Source: Sulfitobacter sp. M39 (lineage in GTDB: Bacteria; Pseudomonadota; Alphaproteobacteria; Rhodobacterales; Rhodobacteraceae). Taken from it: a stretch of DNA of 64,000 nt. This document shows positions 53,924 through 62,781 of the stretch, piece after piece. Where the stretch lies: the NCBI RefSeq assembly GCF_021735935.1, contig NZ_WMDZ01000001.1:1178001-1242000 (forward strand), read 5' to 3'. A program made the position numbers and the translations under genes. Positions within the stretch are counted from its first letter, which is position 1. Every line of letters starts with the position of its first letter. The notes beneath the pieces are model-generated. The model was not told where the DNA came from. It ran no database searches and saw only the letters and a list, made by a program, of their open reading frames with translations.

Positions 53924-55698
53924 CGGTACCAGCACAAATTTCATCGGCGGCCTCTGTGGCTGCCGATGCCTGCACCCCGGTTTTGTCAGTACGGAACCTT
54001 GATATCTCGGTACGCAGCGATGCAGGTATACAACCGCTTGTACGGGGCCTCAGCTTCGATCTCAAACCAGGCGAGACGCTTGCCATCGCAGGTGAAAGCG
54101 GTTCGGGAAAGTCGCTCACCTCCTTAGCTATAATGGGTTTGCTGCCTCCACCTGCTGTCCACGTTTCGGGTGGCAAAATAGTGTTCGACGGCGCCGACCT
54201 CACTACTTTGCCCGAGCATAAGTTGCAGCGCCTGCGTGGCGATCGTATCGCTATGATTTTTCAAGAACCCATGACTGCGCTGAACCCAGTGATGCGTATC
54301 GGTGATCAACTAACCGAGGCTATTCGCGCGCACGAGCCCATGTCGGGACGGGCTGCACGTCTTCGTGCCTTAGAAGCGATCAAGGCCGTGCGGCTGACCG
54401 AACCAGAGCGCAGAATGAAACAATATCCGCATGAACTATCTGGCGGTATGCGCCAACGTGTCGTTATTGCTATGGCCATTGCACTTCGCCCAGATGTGAT
54501 GATTGCAGACGAGCCGACAACTGCGCTGGATGTTACCGTGCAGCGTGAGGTTTTGGACCTGCTGCGCGTACTCACCTCAGAAATGGGTATGGCGTTAATT
54601 CTTATCACCCACGATATGGGCGTTGTCGCCGAGATGGCGGACCGAGTTTTGGTGATGCAAAAGGGTCAGTTGGTTGAGGAGGCCGCGGTGCGCACGCTAT
54701 TTCGCGATCCCAAAATGCCTTATACTCAGCAACTGCTTTCCAGTGTTCCACGCATGGGGAAGGGACGCGTCAACACCGTTGATACCACGGTACAGCCCTT
54801 GCTTTCCGTGAGAGACCTCAAGGTCACCTATGATATTCGCGGTGGAATTTTGGATCGTGTTCAAGCGCGCGTCCACGCCGTGGAAAAAGTAAACTTTGAT
54901 ATCTTTCCCGGGGAGACTTTTGCCGTCGTGGGTGAAAGCGGATGTGGCAAGTCGACTATTGCACGTGCTTTGACTGGACTTGTCCCACACGAGGGGGTCG
55001 TCAAGTTTTCCGGCAAGCCCATCTTGCGCGACCGCTCCTCGCAGCGCACCAATACGCGCGCGATGCAGATGGTATTCCAAGATCCTATGGCAGCACTTAA
55101 CGGTCGCATGACCGTGGGAGATCTGGTCAGAGAGCCGATGGTCATTCATGAGATCGGGACACCTCAAAGCCGAACAGATCGTGCAGCCGAGCTGTTTAAG
55201 CGCGTCGGTCTCGGCCCCGAAGCTCTCGATCGCTACCCCCATGAATTCTCAGGCGGACAACGTCAGCGTATTTGTATTGCGCGGGCATTAGCGTTGAATC
55301 CTAAGCTTATCGTTGCCGACGAAAGCGTCTCGGCTCTTGACGTTTCAGTTCAGGCAACGGTGTTGGACCTTTTACAGGAGCTCAAGTCTGAGTTGGGCAT
55401 GTCCTATCTGTTTATCTCGCATGATATGGCAGTAGTTGAGAACATTGCTGATCGCGTGGCAGTTATGTATTTGGGGCAAATTGTCGAGATCGGTACCAGC
55501 GCTCAGGTATTCGGAAATCCTCAGCATCAATACACGCGACGTCTGATTGCGGCCGCACCATTTCCGGACCCGGAACGCCAGCTTCCGGTCAGCGAAGTGT
55601 TGGGAACCGAGCTCAAAAGCCCGGTAATGCCGATTGGCCAATCTCCACAGATTCTTAAGTATAGAGCCATGGGAGACGGGCATTTGGTCGCGGTTTAG
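53920..55698 (+). CDS. fused two-domain ABC ATPase (DppD-DppF type)
   Basis: A 592-residue protein with two complete ATP-binding cassettes in one chain. The ATG at 53920 overlaps the fmdA stop (ATGA). Domain 1: Walker A AGESGSGKSLTSL, signature ELSGGMRQRVVIA, Walker B VMIADEPTTALD. Domain 2: Walker A VGESGCGKSTIAR, signature EFSGGQRQRICIA, Walker B LIVADESVSALD (Ser in place of the common Pro-Thr). Each ends with the peptide-transporter C-terminal part (YTQQLLSSVP; YTRRLIAAAP). It energises the permeases and is the last gene of the operon. Confidence 0.93.
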   Translation: MTVPAQISSAASVAADACTPVLSVRNLDISVRSDAGIQPLVRGLSFDLKPGETLAIAGESGSGKSLTSLAIMGLLPPPAVHVSGGKIVFDGADLTTLPEHKLQRLRGDRIAMIFQEPMTALNPVMRIGDQLTEAIRAHEPMSGRAARLRALEAIKAVRLTEPERRMKQYPHELSGGMRQRVVIAMAIALRPDVMIADEPTTALDVTVQREVLDLLRVLTSEMGMALILITHDMGVVAEMADRVLVMQKGQLVEEAAVRTLFRDPKMPYTQQLLSSVPRMGKGRVNTVDTTVQPLLSVRDLKVTYDIRGGILDRVQARVHAVEKVNFDIFPGETFAVVGESGCGKSTIARALTGLVPHEGVVKFSGKPILRDRSSQRTNTRAMQMVFQDPMAALNGRMTVGDLVREPMVIHEIGTPQSRTDRAAELFKRVGLGPEALDRYPHEFSGGQRQRICIARALALNPKLIVADESVSALDVSVQATVLDLLQELKSELGMSYLFISHDMAVVENIADRVAVMYLGQIVEIGTSAQVFGNPQHQYTRRLIAAAPFPDPERQLPVSEVLGTELKSPVMPIGQSPQILKYRAMGDGHLVAV

Positions 55699-55989
55699 CC
55701 TAATTTCGCGCGGGTTGAGCAATAAACGGTATCTGTCGCAACGCGCGGTCCTTTGTCGACTGGTGTCACTGCTCGACCGGAAGCTGCTTTAATGGCCAGC
55801 ACCAATAGTACAACATACAAATATAAAAGGTTAAGATTGTCACTGAGGGAGTTCAGGCCGGCGTGTGACACTGTGATGTTTAATAAATCGTGTCACCCAT
55901 TGTTCACGCCAGCAACATCTTTAATGACGCCGGAATTGTGGCCCCGTAGCATCCTGGGCAGCAGGATATCCTGCTGCCCCGCAACGTTA
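55699..55989. other. spacer after the amide operon
   Basis: No gene is supported. It holds a GTGACAC...GTGTCAC inverted repeat near 55863-55898 and a 24-base palindrome at 55956-55979. Confidence 0.5.
55956..55979. repeat. perfect 24-base palindrome
   Basis: Arms GGGCAGCAGGAT / ATCCTGCTGCCC with no loop, between converging genes, without a T-run. It could terminate both or be a protein site. Confidence 0.7.
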
Positions 55990-56412
55990 TTAAAGACGCA
56001 GCTCGCTGATCATTTCGATGGCTGATTTTAGGTCGAGCGATGCTTTGAGTAACGAGCAAAACTTGCCCAGCGCACGACATTCATTGTCCAACAGTTCGAT
56101 CTCGTAGGGGAGAACGGTTTCGTACCACCCTTCGTGAGGACACCCTTCCTGCCAGATCAGGCATCTCTCGCTACCATCAACGACCCAACGTTTTGCAACT
56201 TCCAGTATGGTCTCAGCTTCGGTCAGGCACTCGCGGGAATACCAGTCCCCGAAGTCCAGCCTACGATCCAGAATGAAGGCGCTTCTTCGTAGCATCGATG
56301 TCGAACGGCCATATGCCGCAATTGCAGAGAGCGAGGCCCGTGTCGATGCGATCTGGGTGTGCAAATTAAAAAGGGACTGTTCCAGATCCTGCTTAGCGTT
56401 AGAACTGATCAT
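55990..56412 (-). CDS. hypothetical protein
   Basis: A 140-residue protein I do not recognise. The ATG has GAGGGA six bases upstream. The sequence is mostly helical and soluble (LEQSLFNLHTQIASTRASLSAIAAYG, LTEAETILEVAKRWVVDG, ELLDNECRALGKFCSLLKASLDLKSAIEMISELRL). The Cys-rich middle (ERCLIWQEGCPHEGWYE) is unusual. It stands alone between the amide operon and the primase module. Codon use is sensible and the opposite-strand frame has no character. Confidence 0.6.
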   Translation of the reverse strand: MISSNAKQDLEQSLFNLHTQIASTRASLSAIAAYGRSTSMLRRSAFILDRRLDFGDWYSRECLTEAETILEVAKRWVVDGSERCLIWQEGCPHEGWYETVLPYEIELLDNECRALGKFCSLLKASLDLKSAIEMISELRL

Positions 56413-57221
56413 ACTGCGTCCCTCACCAGTGGGAGATCTTCAGGCAACCCATATGGTATTGGCATATATAAACCTTGGCAATGACCCATGGCTAAGTACG
56501 GTTGATCGGGGCTGGGCAAGGCGAGACAGTGCAGGGTGTGGAGCCGCAAAGCCATCATCGAGCCACATGACCGCGATTTATCGTTCTGAAACCGAGGTGA
56601 AGGAGGTAGGGAGCCGAACAGTCCTGTCGGGCAGTCCATACTTGGGACAGATGTCCTCCTTTCGAGATTGAATTTAGGTGGTACCATAGCTGGATTAGGG
56701 GTGGGCCCCGCTTGGAGACAAGACGGAGTTAGGTGACGTGTGATTTGGTACATATGCGTACTCCCGCTATGCTCATCACGGGCTGTGACGAGATACAAGT
56801 TTGCAGCCTTTCCGTATTTTCTGCGTTGAATATTTCAGATGCCGTTTTGGTTTGTATGTTTTAGTTCCGGGGCAGAAACTCAAACAAGAAAACCAAATGG
56901 TATCGTATAGTGGCAGGTCCAAGCGTCTACTCTCCTCAGGGATAACCCGGCGGGCAGAGCCAGGTTCGGTCGTATCCGTTGCACACTGGAAAAGTGGTCT
57001 TCTGAAGTCAGTCGAGGGAATGGGCGAAGCCGAATGATATCTTTGTCCGGCCATATGGGCGTTGGTCGATACGGAGTGCGGCTAATCATCAGCAGGTGCG
57101 CTTTTCGTTCGTCTGACGGCCTGCCTATTGGTTCAGTAGTGCAAACCTCTCGCTCTGGTTCTTCACCCAGCCGTGAAGCTAATGGTTAAAACCCCTGAAG
57201 CGGGCACGGACCTGTCCGGTC
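56413..57221. other. 0.8-kb stretch without a supported gene
   Basis: Frames of 60-130 codons exist on both strands, but are Pro/Ser/His-rich with no ribosome sites or family motifs. The stretch is likely intergenic or decayed mobile DNA. Confidence 0.5.
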
Positions 57222-58526
57222 TTAGTCATCTATCAAATCTTGCAAGGTTCCGGCCTTCCTGCGCACGTAGTACTGAGATCTTTTGAGACCGTATTTCAGC
57301 CAGGGCTGTGACCGAGAAGTATCGTTGTCATCGAGGTATTCCGCACGAGGCACGGCACCGTTTTGCTGACGGCGCTGCCTTTCGGCAGTCGCACGGCGAC
57401 GCCTTTTTTCCTCTTGAGGGACAACTTGTTTCAGTCCAAGGCTACGGGCAGTTTTGGAGCTGATGCCCAAAGCTTCGGCTATCGTCTCGCCCTTGTAATA
57501 ATATCGTCCGCCTGGAATCACTTTGTCGGAATACGGCAGTTTAGCCTTTTCCTCAGCTTGCTTGATGATCGCGTTCACTTCCCCAATGCTTAGACCAGGC
57601 GTGGCGATCTCGGCCATCTTCGCAATGTCCTGCCCAATAGTGCTGGTATCCTTGAAGTGGGTAAGACAGGTGGCATAGAAGTGCAGCCACACGTTTCTGT
57701 ATCCCTCATCAATCACCCCCCCATTTGCGTTCCTATATTTTTCGAGGTCTTGCAGTATCACGCTAAATCGACGGGCCTGTGTAAGGCCTGCAGGCATGTT
57801 TGTCTCTGTCTTCGGTTTTGAGCTTTTCGGCTTGGTTTTTGCATTTAGGTCAGCTCGTTTGGGACGACCACATGCGACAAAGATCTGATCTGCCAATGTA
57901 TCGAAAGAATGCCTCGCCCCAGAACCGCCAGTTACCTTGACCGTTCGGTTCACTTTCTCGTTCACTGATCCTGGTATGCGGAAAAGGCGGGACGTGTCTT
58001 TGGCTCTTTTATCAACTCCGAACGGTGTGCAGAGTCCAACCAAGGCTTCCATTGCGGCTTGCCACCGTGATAGGGCTTTCTTAGGGATTTCAGTGATAAG
58101 CCAAATTGCTGCGAGGCCACGTCCCGTTTGAGTAAAAATGGACGGGTAGGGCAGGCCAGCTTGCGACAGATGTGCAGTGAAAGCTACCTGTACCTCGTCA
58201 GCACTTTTGCCTCGCCACCTGCTTGTATCAAAATAGTCTAAGTCGAGATAAAGCGCGTTCAATGCGACCAAGTTTGAACCAGCTTTACTACCATCTTTGA
58301 ACCGATTCAGCGTTAGAAAACAGCTTTCATCCAAATAAGCGTGCATCTGCAATCTGCATTGATCACGATTCAGCGAAAAACTTTTATACGTGTTGTCACG
58401 AAACTTAACCAAAACCTTTGGCTGACCATGCGTCCCCTCTGGGTGGAGTAGATCGAAGTATTCCTCACCAGAAAGATTGAAAATACGGTCGAGCGGGGCA
58501 AATTCTTGCGGGGATACATGTTGCAT
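57222..58526 (-). CDS. archaeo-eukaryotic-primase-like replication protein
   Basis: A 434-residue protein with the fold marks of AEP primases found in mobile elements. The catalytic pair is in ALNALYLDLDYFD (DLD at about residues 95-97), followed by SIFTQTGRGLAAIWLI (residues ~130-144, normally SGxGxHxxW) and DTSRLFRIPGSVNEK. The C-terminal half has a PriCT-like helical part (YRNVWLHFYATCLTHF) and a basic segment (KRRRRATAERQRRQQ). It probably starts replication of a plasmid or integrated element. It is divergent from a KfrA-like gene with an ACTTAC repeat cluster between. Confidence 0.75.
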   Translation of the reverse strand: MQHVSPQEFAPLDRIFNLSGEEYFDLLHPEGTHGQPKVLVKFRDNTYKSFSLNRDQCRLQMHAYLDESCFLTLNRFKDGSKAGSNLVALNALYLDLDYFDTSRWRGKSADEVQVAFTAHLSQAGLPYPSIFTQTGRGLAAIWLITEIPKKALSRWQAAMEALVGLCTPFGVDKRAKDTSRLFRIPGSVNEKVNRTVKVTGGSGARHSFDTLADQIFVACGRPKRADLNAKTKPKSSKPKTETNMPAGLTQARRFSVILQDLEKYRNANGGVIDEGYRNVWLHFYATCLTHFKDTSTIGQDIAKMAEIATPGLSIGEVNAIIKQAEEKAKLPYSDKVIPGGRYYYKGETIAEALGISSKTARSLGLKQVVPQEEKRRRRATAERQRRQQNGAVPRAEYLDDNDTSRSQPWLKYGLKRSQYYVRRKAGTLQDLIDD

Positions 58527-58652
58527 CCCAGGGAACTGGTTTCAGGTGCCAAATCTGAAAAATAGTTTGAGTAAAGTTTTGTGGACCTGGCAAACCGACG
58601 AGAGGATGTGTTTGGCGAGTTCCGGCTCTGCAAGCGCGGATCTGTTGACCTA

Positions 58653-58706
58653 CTTACAAACTTACTTACCTAAAAAAGTTACAAATGACTTACTTACTAA
58701 CTTACC
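58653..58706. repeat. ACTTAC repeat cluster, candidate origin iterons
   Basis: Six copies of ACTTAC within 54 bases (starts 58653, 58661, 58665, 58689, 58693, 58701), all in the same orientation, in AT-rich DNA. They lie between the divergent primase-like and KfrA-like genes. Short iterons in this setting usually bind a replication protein. Confidence 0.6.
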
Positions 58707-58814
58707 CACTGAGAAACCTCTGGCCGAGGGGTGAAAATAGTTTGTCTTTTTGTTTCCGTAAATCCGCGATCGGTACCAACTCCTTTTTGTAAGCAGCAAA
58801 CAAGGGAAACCATC

Positions 58815-59444
58815 ATGCGAACACCACATTATTCTGAAGCCGAGATCATTGCAGCGGGCAAGAAGTTGACATTAAGTCACGGTCGAAACGCCACCCCTAT
58901 CGAAATCCAAAAAGAACTCGGGGGAAAGGGGAAGTTCTCTCGTATTAGAGATATATGGAATGGCTACCAGGCAGACAAAACCGCGGGCTTATCAGCAGAA
59001 ATTATACTGCCCGAAGAAAGCCATACCCGCATTATAACTGAAGTTTTAGCGATGCAAAGCGCGATGGAGGGTATCGTCGCAGATGAGATCGCTCGGATGA
59101 CAGAGCAAAGCATCAGGCACTCTGCAGTGCTGATTGCTGACTTCGAAAACCGCGAAGCCGAACTAAAACAGAAGATTCAGGAGATGGAGGAGGAAATCTC
59201 CTACCTCTATGAGTGCCTCGACGAGTTGGAAACCCAATCTGAACCAAGTGGGACCGTATCGAAGACCACCATCGAAGGCCCGTTGCACGAGCAAACGTCA
59301 AGCCTGGGCGAGCGAAAGACCGACCACAAGACGGTTTCTAATTGTATTTCATGGAACCAATGCCAGAACCGACCTCGACCAATTTCGAACAGAAGGGTTC
59401 GTCAGGTTCGCGCAAAACCCAAACGCTCGCCCGGGAATAGGTAG
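58815..59444 (+). CDS. KfrA-like plasmid DNA-binding protein
   Basis: A 209-residue protein. The ATG at 58815 (MRTPHYSEAEIIAAGKKL) starts the KfrA-type N-terminal DNA-binding domain (GRNATPIEIQKELGGKGKFSRIRDIW, about residues 20-50), followed by a coiled coil (ENREAELKQKIQEMEEEISYLYECLDEL). KfrA proteins regulate plasmid genes and stabilise plasmids. The last ~50 residues (ERKTDHKTVSNCISWNQCQNRPRPISN) lose coiled-coil character and may reflect a frameshift. It is divergent from the primase-like gene. Confidence 0.7.
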   Translation: MRTPHYSEAEIIAAGKKLTLSHGRNATPIEIQKELGGKGKFSRIRDIWNGYQADKTAGLSAEIILPEESHTRIITEVLAMQSAMEGIVADEIARMTEQSIRHSAVLIADFENREAELKQKIQEMEEEISYLYECLDELETQSEPSGTVSKTTIEGPLHEQTSSLGERKTDHKTVSNCISWNQCQNRPRPISNRRVRQVRAKPKRSPGNR

Positions 59445-59717
59445 GCAGAGAATACAATCAGTCTAACAATATTAATAGGGAGCGCTGCGACTTACTACCA
59501 CTGGTTCTTTGTGGAACAACCACACGTTTCCGGATTGTCATAGAGTAAGAAGTATCTGTTTAAGAACGGCCCAAACCGGACATCCATCAGCCAGTCGGGA
59601 TGCTGCGGTGCGGCCCGTCAAAGCAGACATTCCAGCGGAAGCAACGCTTAGATCTAAAACCGCTTGGCGAACCGTCTAATTTCGATATGTTTAGTTTGAA
59701 ATTGAAGGTTAGTAAGA
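59445..59717. other. spacer with a dispersed repeat copy
   Basis: No gene. One copy of the AACGGCCCA-N-ACCGGACAT repeat lies at 59565-59583. The nuclease gene starts at the end. Confidence 0.5.
59565..59583 (+). repeat. dispersed repeat A, copy 1
   Basis: AACGGCCCAAACCGGACAT; related copies at 60647-60665 and 63583-63601 in the same orientation. Confidence 0.6.
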
Positions 59718-60632
59718 ATGCCCCTGATACTCACACAAAACGAGGTAACAGTTAATGATGCCCACGATTGGAAAGATATTGAGGGCGAACAATACCACTA
59801 CCCTACGAAATATCGGAATAAAGTCATCGAGGGAGAACAGTTTGTCTACTATCAAGGCGTAAATCGGGCAAATGGTAAGAAAGGCGAGGCCCATTACTTT
59901 GGCACTGGTCGCATTGGTTCTATATGGCAAGATCCAGATCCCGATAGACAAAAAGGCGGAAAGATTGCGTGGTTTTGTCGAATCGAAGAGTATGAGCGTT
60001 TCTTGGAACCGGTATCTGCGAAAGTTGACGGTATAAGCCGTGAACAAGGTGCGAGTAACTTATTTCGCGATGGCGTTCGCGTGACTGATGCTGCGACATT
60101 TGACAGCATCTTGCGTGCATCTGGAGTCGATGAGAAAGACGACCTCCAAGAAAACAACTTGCCTCCTTTCGACCAAATAAACGCCCAGCAAGCCCGTAAT
60201 TTGCTCTTAACTAAAAAGGGCATAAATAATGGTGGAAAGTCGTCCCGTCGGTATTCGCGTAACGCGAAAGCTATTGGAGACTGGGCTGAAAAGCTGGCAT
60301 TTCAGCTACTCGAAAAAATTGACGGATCCAGCGATCACACCCATCGGGCCGCAATTGGAGAAACTCCAGGCTGGGATATCGACTACATTGACAACAGCGG
60401 AAAACTTCACCGCGTAGAAGTCAAAGGAACCCAAGCAGCCGCCTTCCGTAACATTGAGATTACTGCCAACGAACTAAATTCCGCAAAAAAATATGGAGAT
60501 GGTTACTCACTGTTCCTAATTGCGCGGTGCAGGTCGAAAACACCGATTTATCAAATCATCAAAAACCCAGCAGAGCAAATTGATGAAGGTGAGTGGGGCA
60601 TCGAACCGACAGCCTACAGGCTCAGTTTTTGA
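59718..60632 (+). CDS. DUF3883-type nuclease, possible restriction factor
   Basis: A 304-residue protein. The C-terminal DUF3883-like domain carries a PD-(D/E)XK-type core: GDWAEKLAFQLLEK, then GWDIDYIDNSGKLHRVEVKGTQ-type residues (Asp ~220, Glu ~235, Lys ~236... as D-x-n-ExK), and NIEITANELNSAKKYGDGYSLFLIARC. The N-terminal ~110 residues (YHYPTKYRNKVIEGEQFVYYQG, AHYFGTGRIGSIW) resemble the modified-base reader-like head of ScoMcrA-type enzymes. Together this suggests a modification-dependent restriction enzyme. It is alone, with no methylase nearby, next to replication-module genes. Confidence 0.7.
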   Translation: MPLILTQNEVTVNDAHDWKDIEGEQYHYPTKYRNKVIEGEQFVYYQGVNRANGKKGEAHYFGTGRIGSIWQDPDPDRQKGGKIAWFCRIEEYERFLEPVSAKVDGISREQGASNLFRDGVRVTDAATFDSILRASGVDEKDDLQENNLPPFDQINAQQARNLLLTKKGINNGGKSSRRYSRNAKAIGDWAEKLAFQLLEKIDGSSDHTHRAAIGETPGWDIDYIDNSGKLHRVEVKGTQAAAFRNIEITANELNSAKKYGDGYSLFLIARCRSKTPIYQIIKNPAEQIDEGEWGIEPTAYRLSF

Positions 60633-60646
60633 CCTCAGTTTGCACC

Positions 60647-60665
60647 AACGGCCCACACCGGACAT
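60647..60665 (+). repeat. dispersed repeat A, copy 2
   Basis: AACGGCCCACACCGGACAT, directly after the nuclease gene and about 100 bases before repeat B copy 1. Confidence 0.6.
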
Positions 60666-60749
60666 TGACCCAACCTTGCGTCGCCGGGCCGCAGCCTCCC
60701 CGAAGCGGACTTTGGAGCAGTTGCGAAGCATTTTGATCCGTCGATGGCG

Positions 60750-60774
60750 GCAATGCGGACTTTGCTGCCGTTCG
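60750..60774 (+). repeat. dispersed repeat B, copy 1
   Basis: Starts GCAATGCGGAC and ends GCTGCCGTTCG; differs from the copy at 62869-62893 by only two bases (TTT versus AAA-type centre). Known as a frequent intergenic pattern in this bacterial group by my recollection. Confidence 0.55.
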
Positions 60775-60797
60775 CTTTCCCGAACCGAAGGTCGGCT

Positions 60798-61661
60798 TCA
60801 CTCGAATTCAGATGCAATCCAATCAACGATCCGCTTGATGCGCGTCTGGCCCAGATGGTCCTTTGACCATGAGATATATAGCGCATCATCAGAGGGATCG
60901 GGATCGACCCAAATCTCCACCAGTTTCTTTGACCGAAGATCATTCTCCACCATATAGGTCGGCGCGATGGCAATGCCGTGACCACCGATTGCAGCATCGA
61001 GAGCCAAGGCAGATCTGTCGAAGTTGAGTAGCTTGTGCGTGTCTCCATACCCGGTTTTATGGATCAGCTTTTCCCAACGCTGGTGTGCGTCCTGAAGGAG
61101 CGGCAGCGTCAGCAGCGTCTCCAGCCCCATTGGCCATTCTGGTCGCAAGAAATCAGGACTGCATACGGCAATTAAACGGATGTCGGCCAAGCGGCGCGAT
61201 ACGTGGGCTGCATTCTTGTCATGTGCTTTACCGGGCCACATAGCGATCTCGTTCCGGCCCAGACTGCGCGCCAGAACATGCTCGTGGACCTGTGTGGTGA
61301 GAGACACGTCCGGAAACTTGGCCGCGAAAGAGTCCATCCGGGGCATTAGCCACTTCGTTGCGGTGGAAGAACCAAGGTGTAGCGTGATGCGATCACCGCC
61401 CTCGCCGATGCTCACAAAGACAGTCTCGAGGATCGCCAAAGCGTCTTCCATCGCCGTATGACAGCGCTCGCCTTCCGGGGTCAGCGAGACACCACGTGCG
61501 CCACGCACAAGAAGAACCACCCCCAGCTCGATTTCGAGCTGCTTGATCCGCTGAGAGACTGCACCACGCGATAGTTTCAGTTCTTCAGCCGCGCGTTGCA
61601 GGTTCCCGTGCGATGCGACGACAGAGAACACCCGGAGCGCGTTCAGGTTCATGTTCTTCAT
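60798..61661 (-). CDS. LysR-family regulator, GcvA-like
   Basis: A 287-residue LysR regulator. The ATG at 61661 (MKNMNLNALRVFSVVA) has GAGG six bases upstream. Winged helix: HGNLQRAAEELKLSRGAVSQRIKQLEIELG; effector domain: LHLGSSTATKWLMPRMDSF and GGHGIAIAPTYMVENDL. It is divergent from the GNAT gene with a ~120-base gap, so that gene is its probable target. Confidence 0.87.
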   Translation of the reverse strand: MKNMNLNALRVFSVVASHGNLQRAAEELKLSRGAVSQRIKQLEIELGVVLLVRGARGVSLTPEGERCHTAMEDALAILETVFVSIGEGGDRITLHLGSSTATKWLMPRMDSFAAKFPDVSLTTQVHEHVLARSLGRNEIAMWPGKAHDKNAAHVSRRLADIRLIAVCSPDFLRPEWPMGLETLLTLPLLQDAHQRWEKLIHKTGYGDTHKLLNFDRSALALDAAIGGHGIAIAPTYMVENDLRSKKLVEIWVDPDPSDDALYISWSKDHLGQTRIKRIVDWIASEFE

Positions 61662-61785
61662 TCGATGCCTCAAAGGCGTTAGTTTTTCTAAACTCTTATG
61701 GAGTTATACTGCTTTGTCAATTTGGTGCAGGCGGCCGATACAGGCGGGAAAGCAGCACTCAGCAATGGCTACAAGAGACCAAGCT

Positions 61786-62781
61786 ATGACCCAGACGATC
61801 CGACCAGCAACACCCGACGACATGCAGCGCCTGATCGAGCTACTTATGTTGGATGCGCAGGAACGCCATGTAGAGGGTGCGATCCTCTGGAAGATGGCAG
61901 ACGACGCGCCCACGCAGATCGAAAAGGCGCTGAGATTTGCGCTATCAGCCGATCAACAACCCTTTCGACAGTTTTGGCATGTCGCGGACGATGGGGGGAA
62001 GATCACGGGTGTCATCCATGCGATGATGCTACCGGTCCCCCCAATCTATGCAGGTTCGTTCGGCGAGCCAGGGCTGATCCTGCCAGACTCCTTCGTTGCA
62101 GCCGATGCACCAAACGGCACTTTGGAGAGCTTGTTGGCCGCAGCCGAGGACGCTCTTCAAGAAGCCGGTGCCAAGATCAAACTGGCATCCTACGTGGCGG
62201 ACAAAGTCTGGCGGACCGCGTTCGAGGCAAGCGGCTATGAACCTCTGACGCTTTATCTGTCGCGCAGCGACCTTGGCGATCAGGGAGTGCCCGCCGATGT
62301 TCGACAAGCGAGGGAAGACGATGTTCCAGGTATCGTTGCCCGCAGCGCCGAGAACCGTCAGGTTCTTTTTGACATCGATCCGTTCTGGGAAATCCATCCC
62401 GAAGCTGATCCACGGTTTTCAGCCTGGATGACGCGGAGTTTAACTCTCCGAGATCGGGACATGATGGTTCTGAGACCGTCCGAGGACTTGCAAGGCTATA
62501 TCATCGCACAGCCCGCCTCACGGCTGCACTTTCCCCCTGCCCACGACATCACGGGGACGGGTGTGATTGACGATTACTACCACTCTGAGCTGGCCAACCC
62601 GGCGGCTCTCGACCACGGTGGTGAAGGTGCGAGGGCGCTATTGCGAGCGGCTGAGGCGGCATTTGCCAACCGTGGGATAGGAGCCGCCTTTGTCGTCTGT
62701 CCGGCAGGTTGGGCTTCTAAGATTGAGTTGCTGGAATCTGCGGGTTACGAAACCGCGATGGTCTGGTCTATCAAGCGATAG
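61786..62781 (+). CDS. tandem GNAT-fold acetyltransferase-like protein
   Basis: A 331-residue protein starting at ATG 61786 (MTQTIRPATPDDMQRL), the normal GNAT opening; an in-frame ATG 21 bases earlier is possible. The N-terminal half is a GNAT fold (WHVADDGGKITGVIHAMMLPVPPIYAG, then YVADKVWRTAFEASGYEPLTLYLSR). The second half begins again with VRQAREDDVPGIVARSAENRQVLF and ends FANRGIGAAFVVCPAGWASKIELLESAGYETAMVW, a second GNAT-like repeat. The acetyl-CoA loop (Q/RxxGxG/A) is weak. Substrate unknown. Confidence 0.72.
   Translation: MTQTIRPATPDDMQRLIELLMLDAQERHVEGAILWKMADDAPTQIEKALRFALSADQQPFRQFWHVADDGGKITGVIHAMMLPVPPIYAGSFGEPGLILPDSFVAADAPNGTLESLLAAAEDALQEAGAKIKLASYVADKVWRTAFEASGYEPLTLYLSRSDLGDQGVPADVRQAREDDVPGIVARSAENRQVLFDIDPFWEIHPEADPRFSAWMTRSLTLRDRDMMVLRPSEDLQGYIIAQPASRLHFPPAHDITGTGVIDDYYHSELANPAALDHGGEGARALLRAAEAAFANRGIGAAFVVCPAGWASKIELLESAGYETAMVWSIKR

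Noticed and set aside
56409..56798. 129-codon minus-strand frame before the hypothetical gene
   Set aside because: Pro/Ser/His-rich, no ribosome site and no family character.
58651..58706. ACTTAC repeats as a CRISPR-like array
   Set aside because: Units are six bases with irregular 4-24-base spacing, far too short for CRISPR; treated as iterons.
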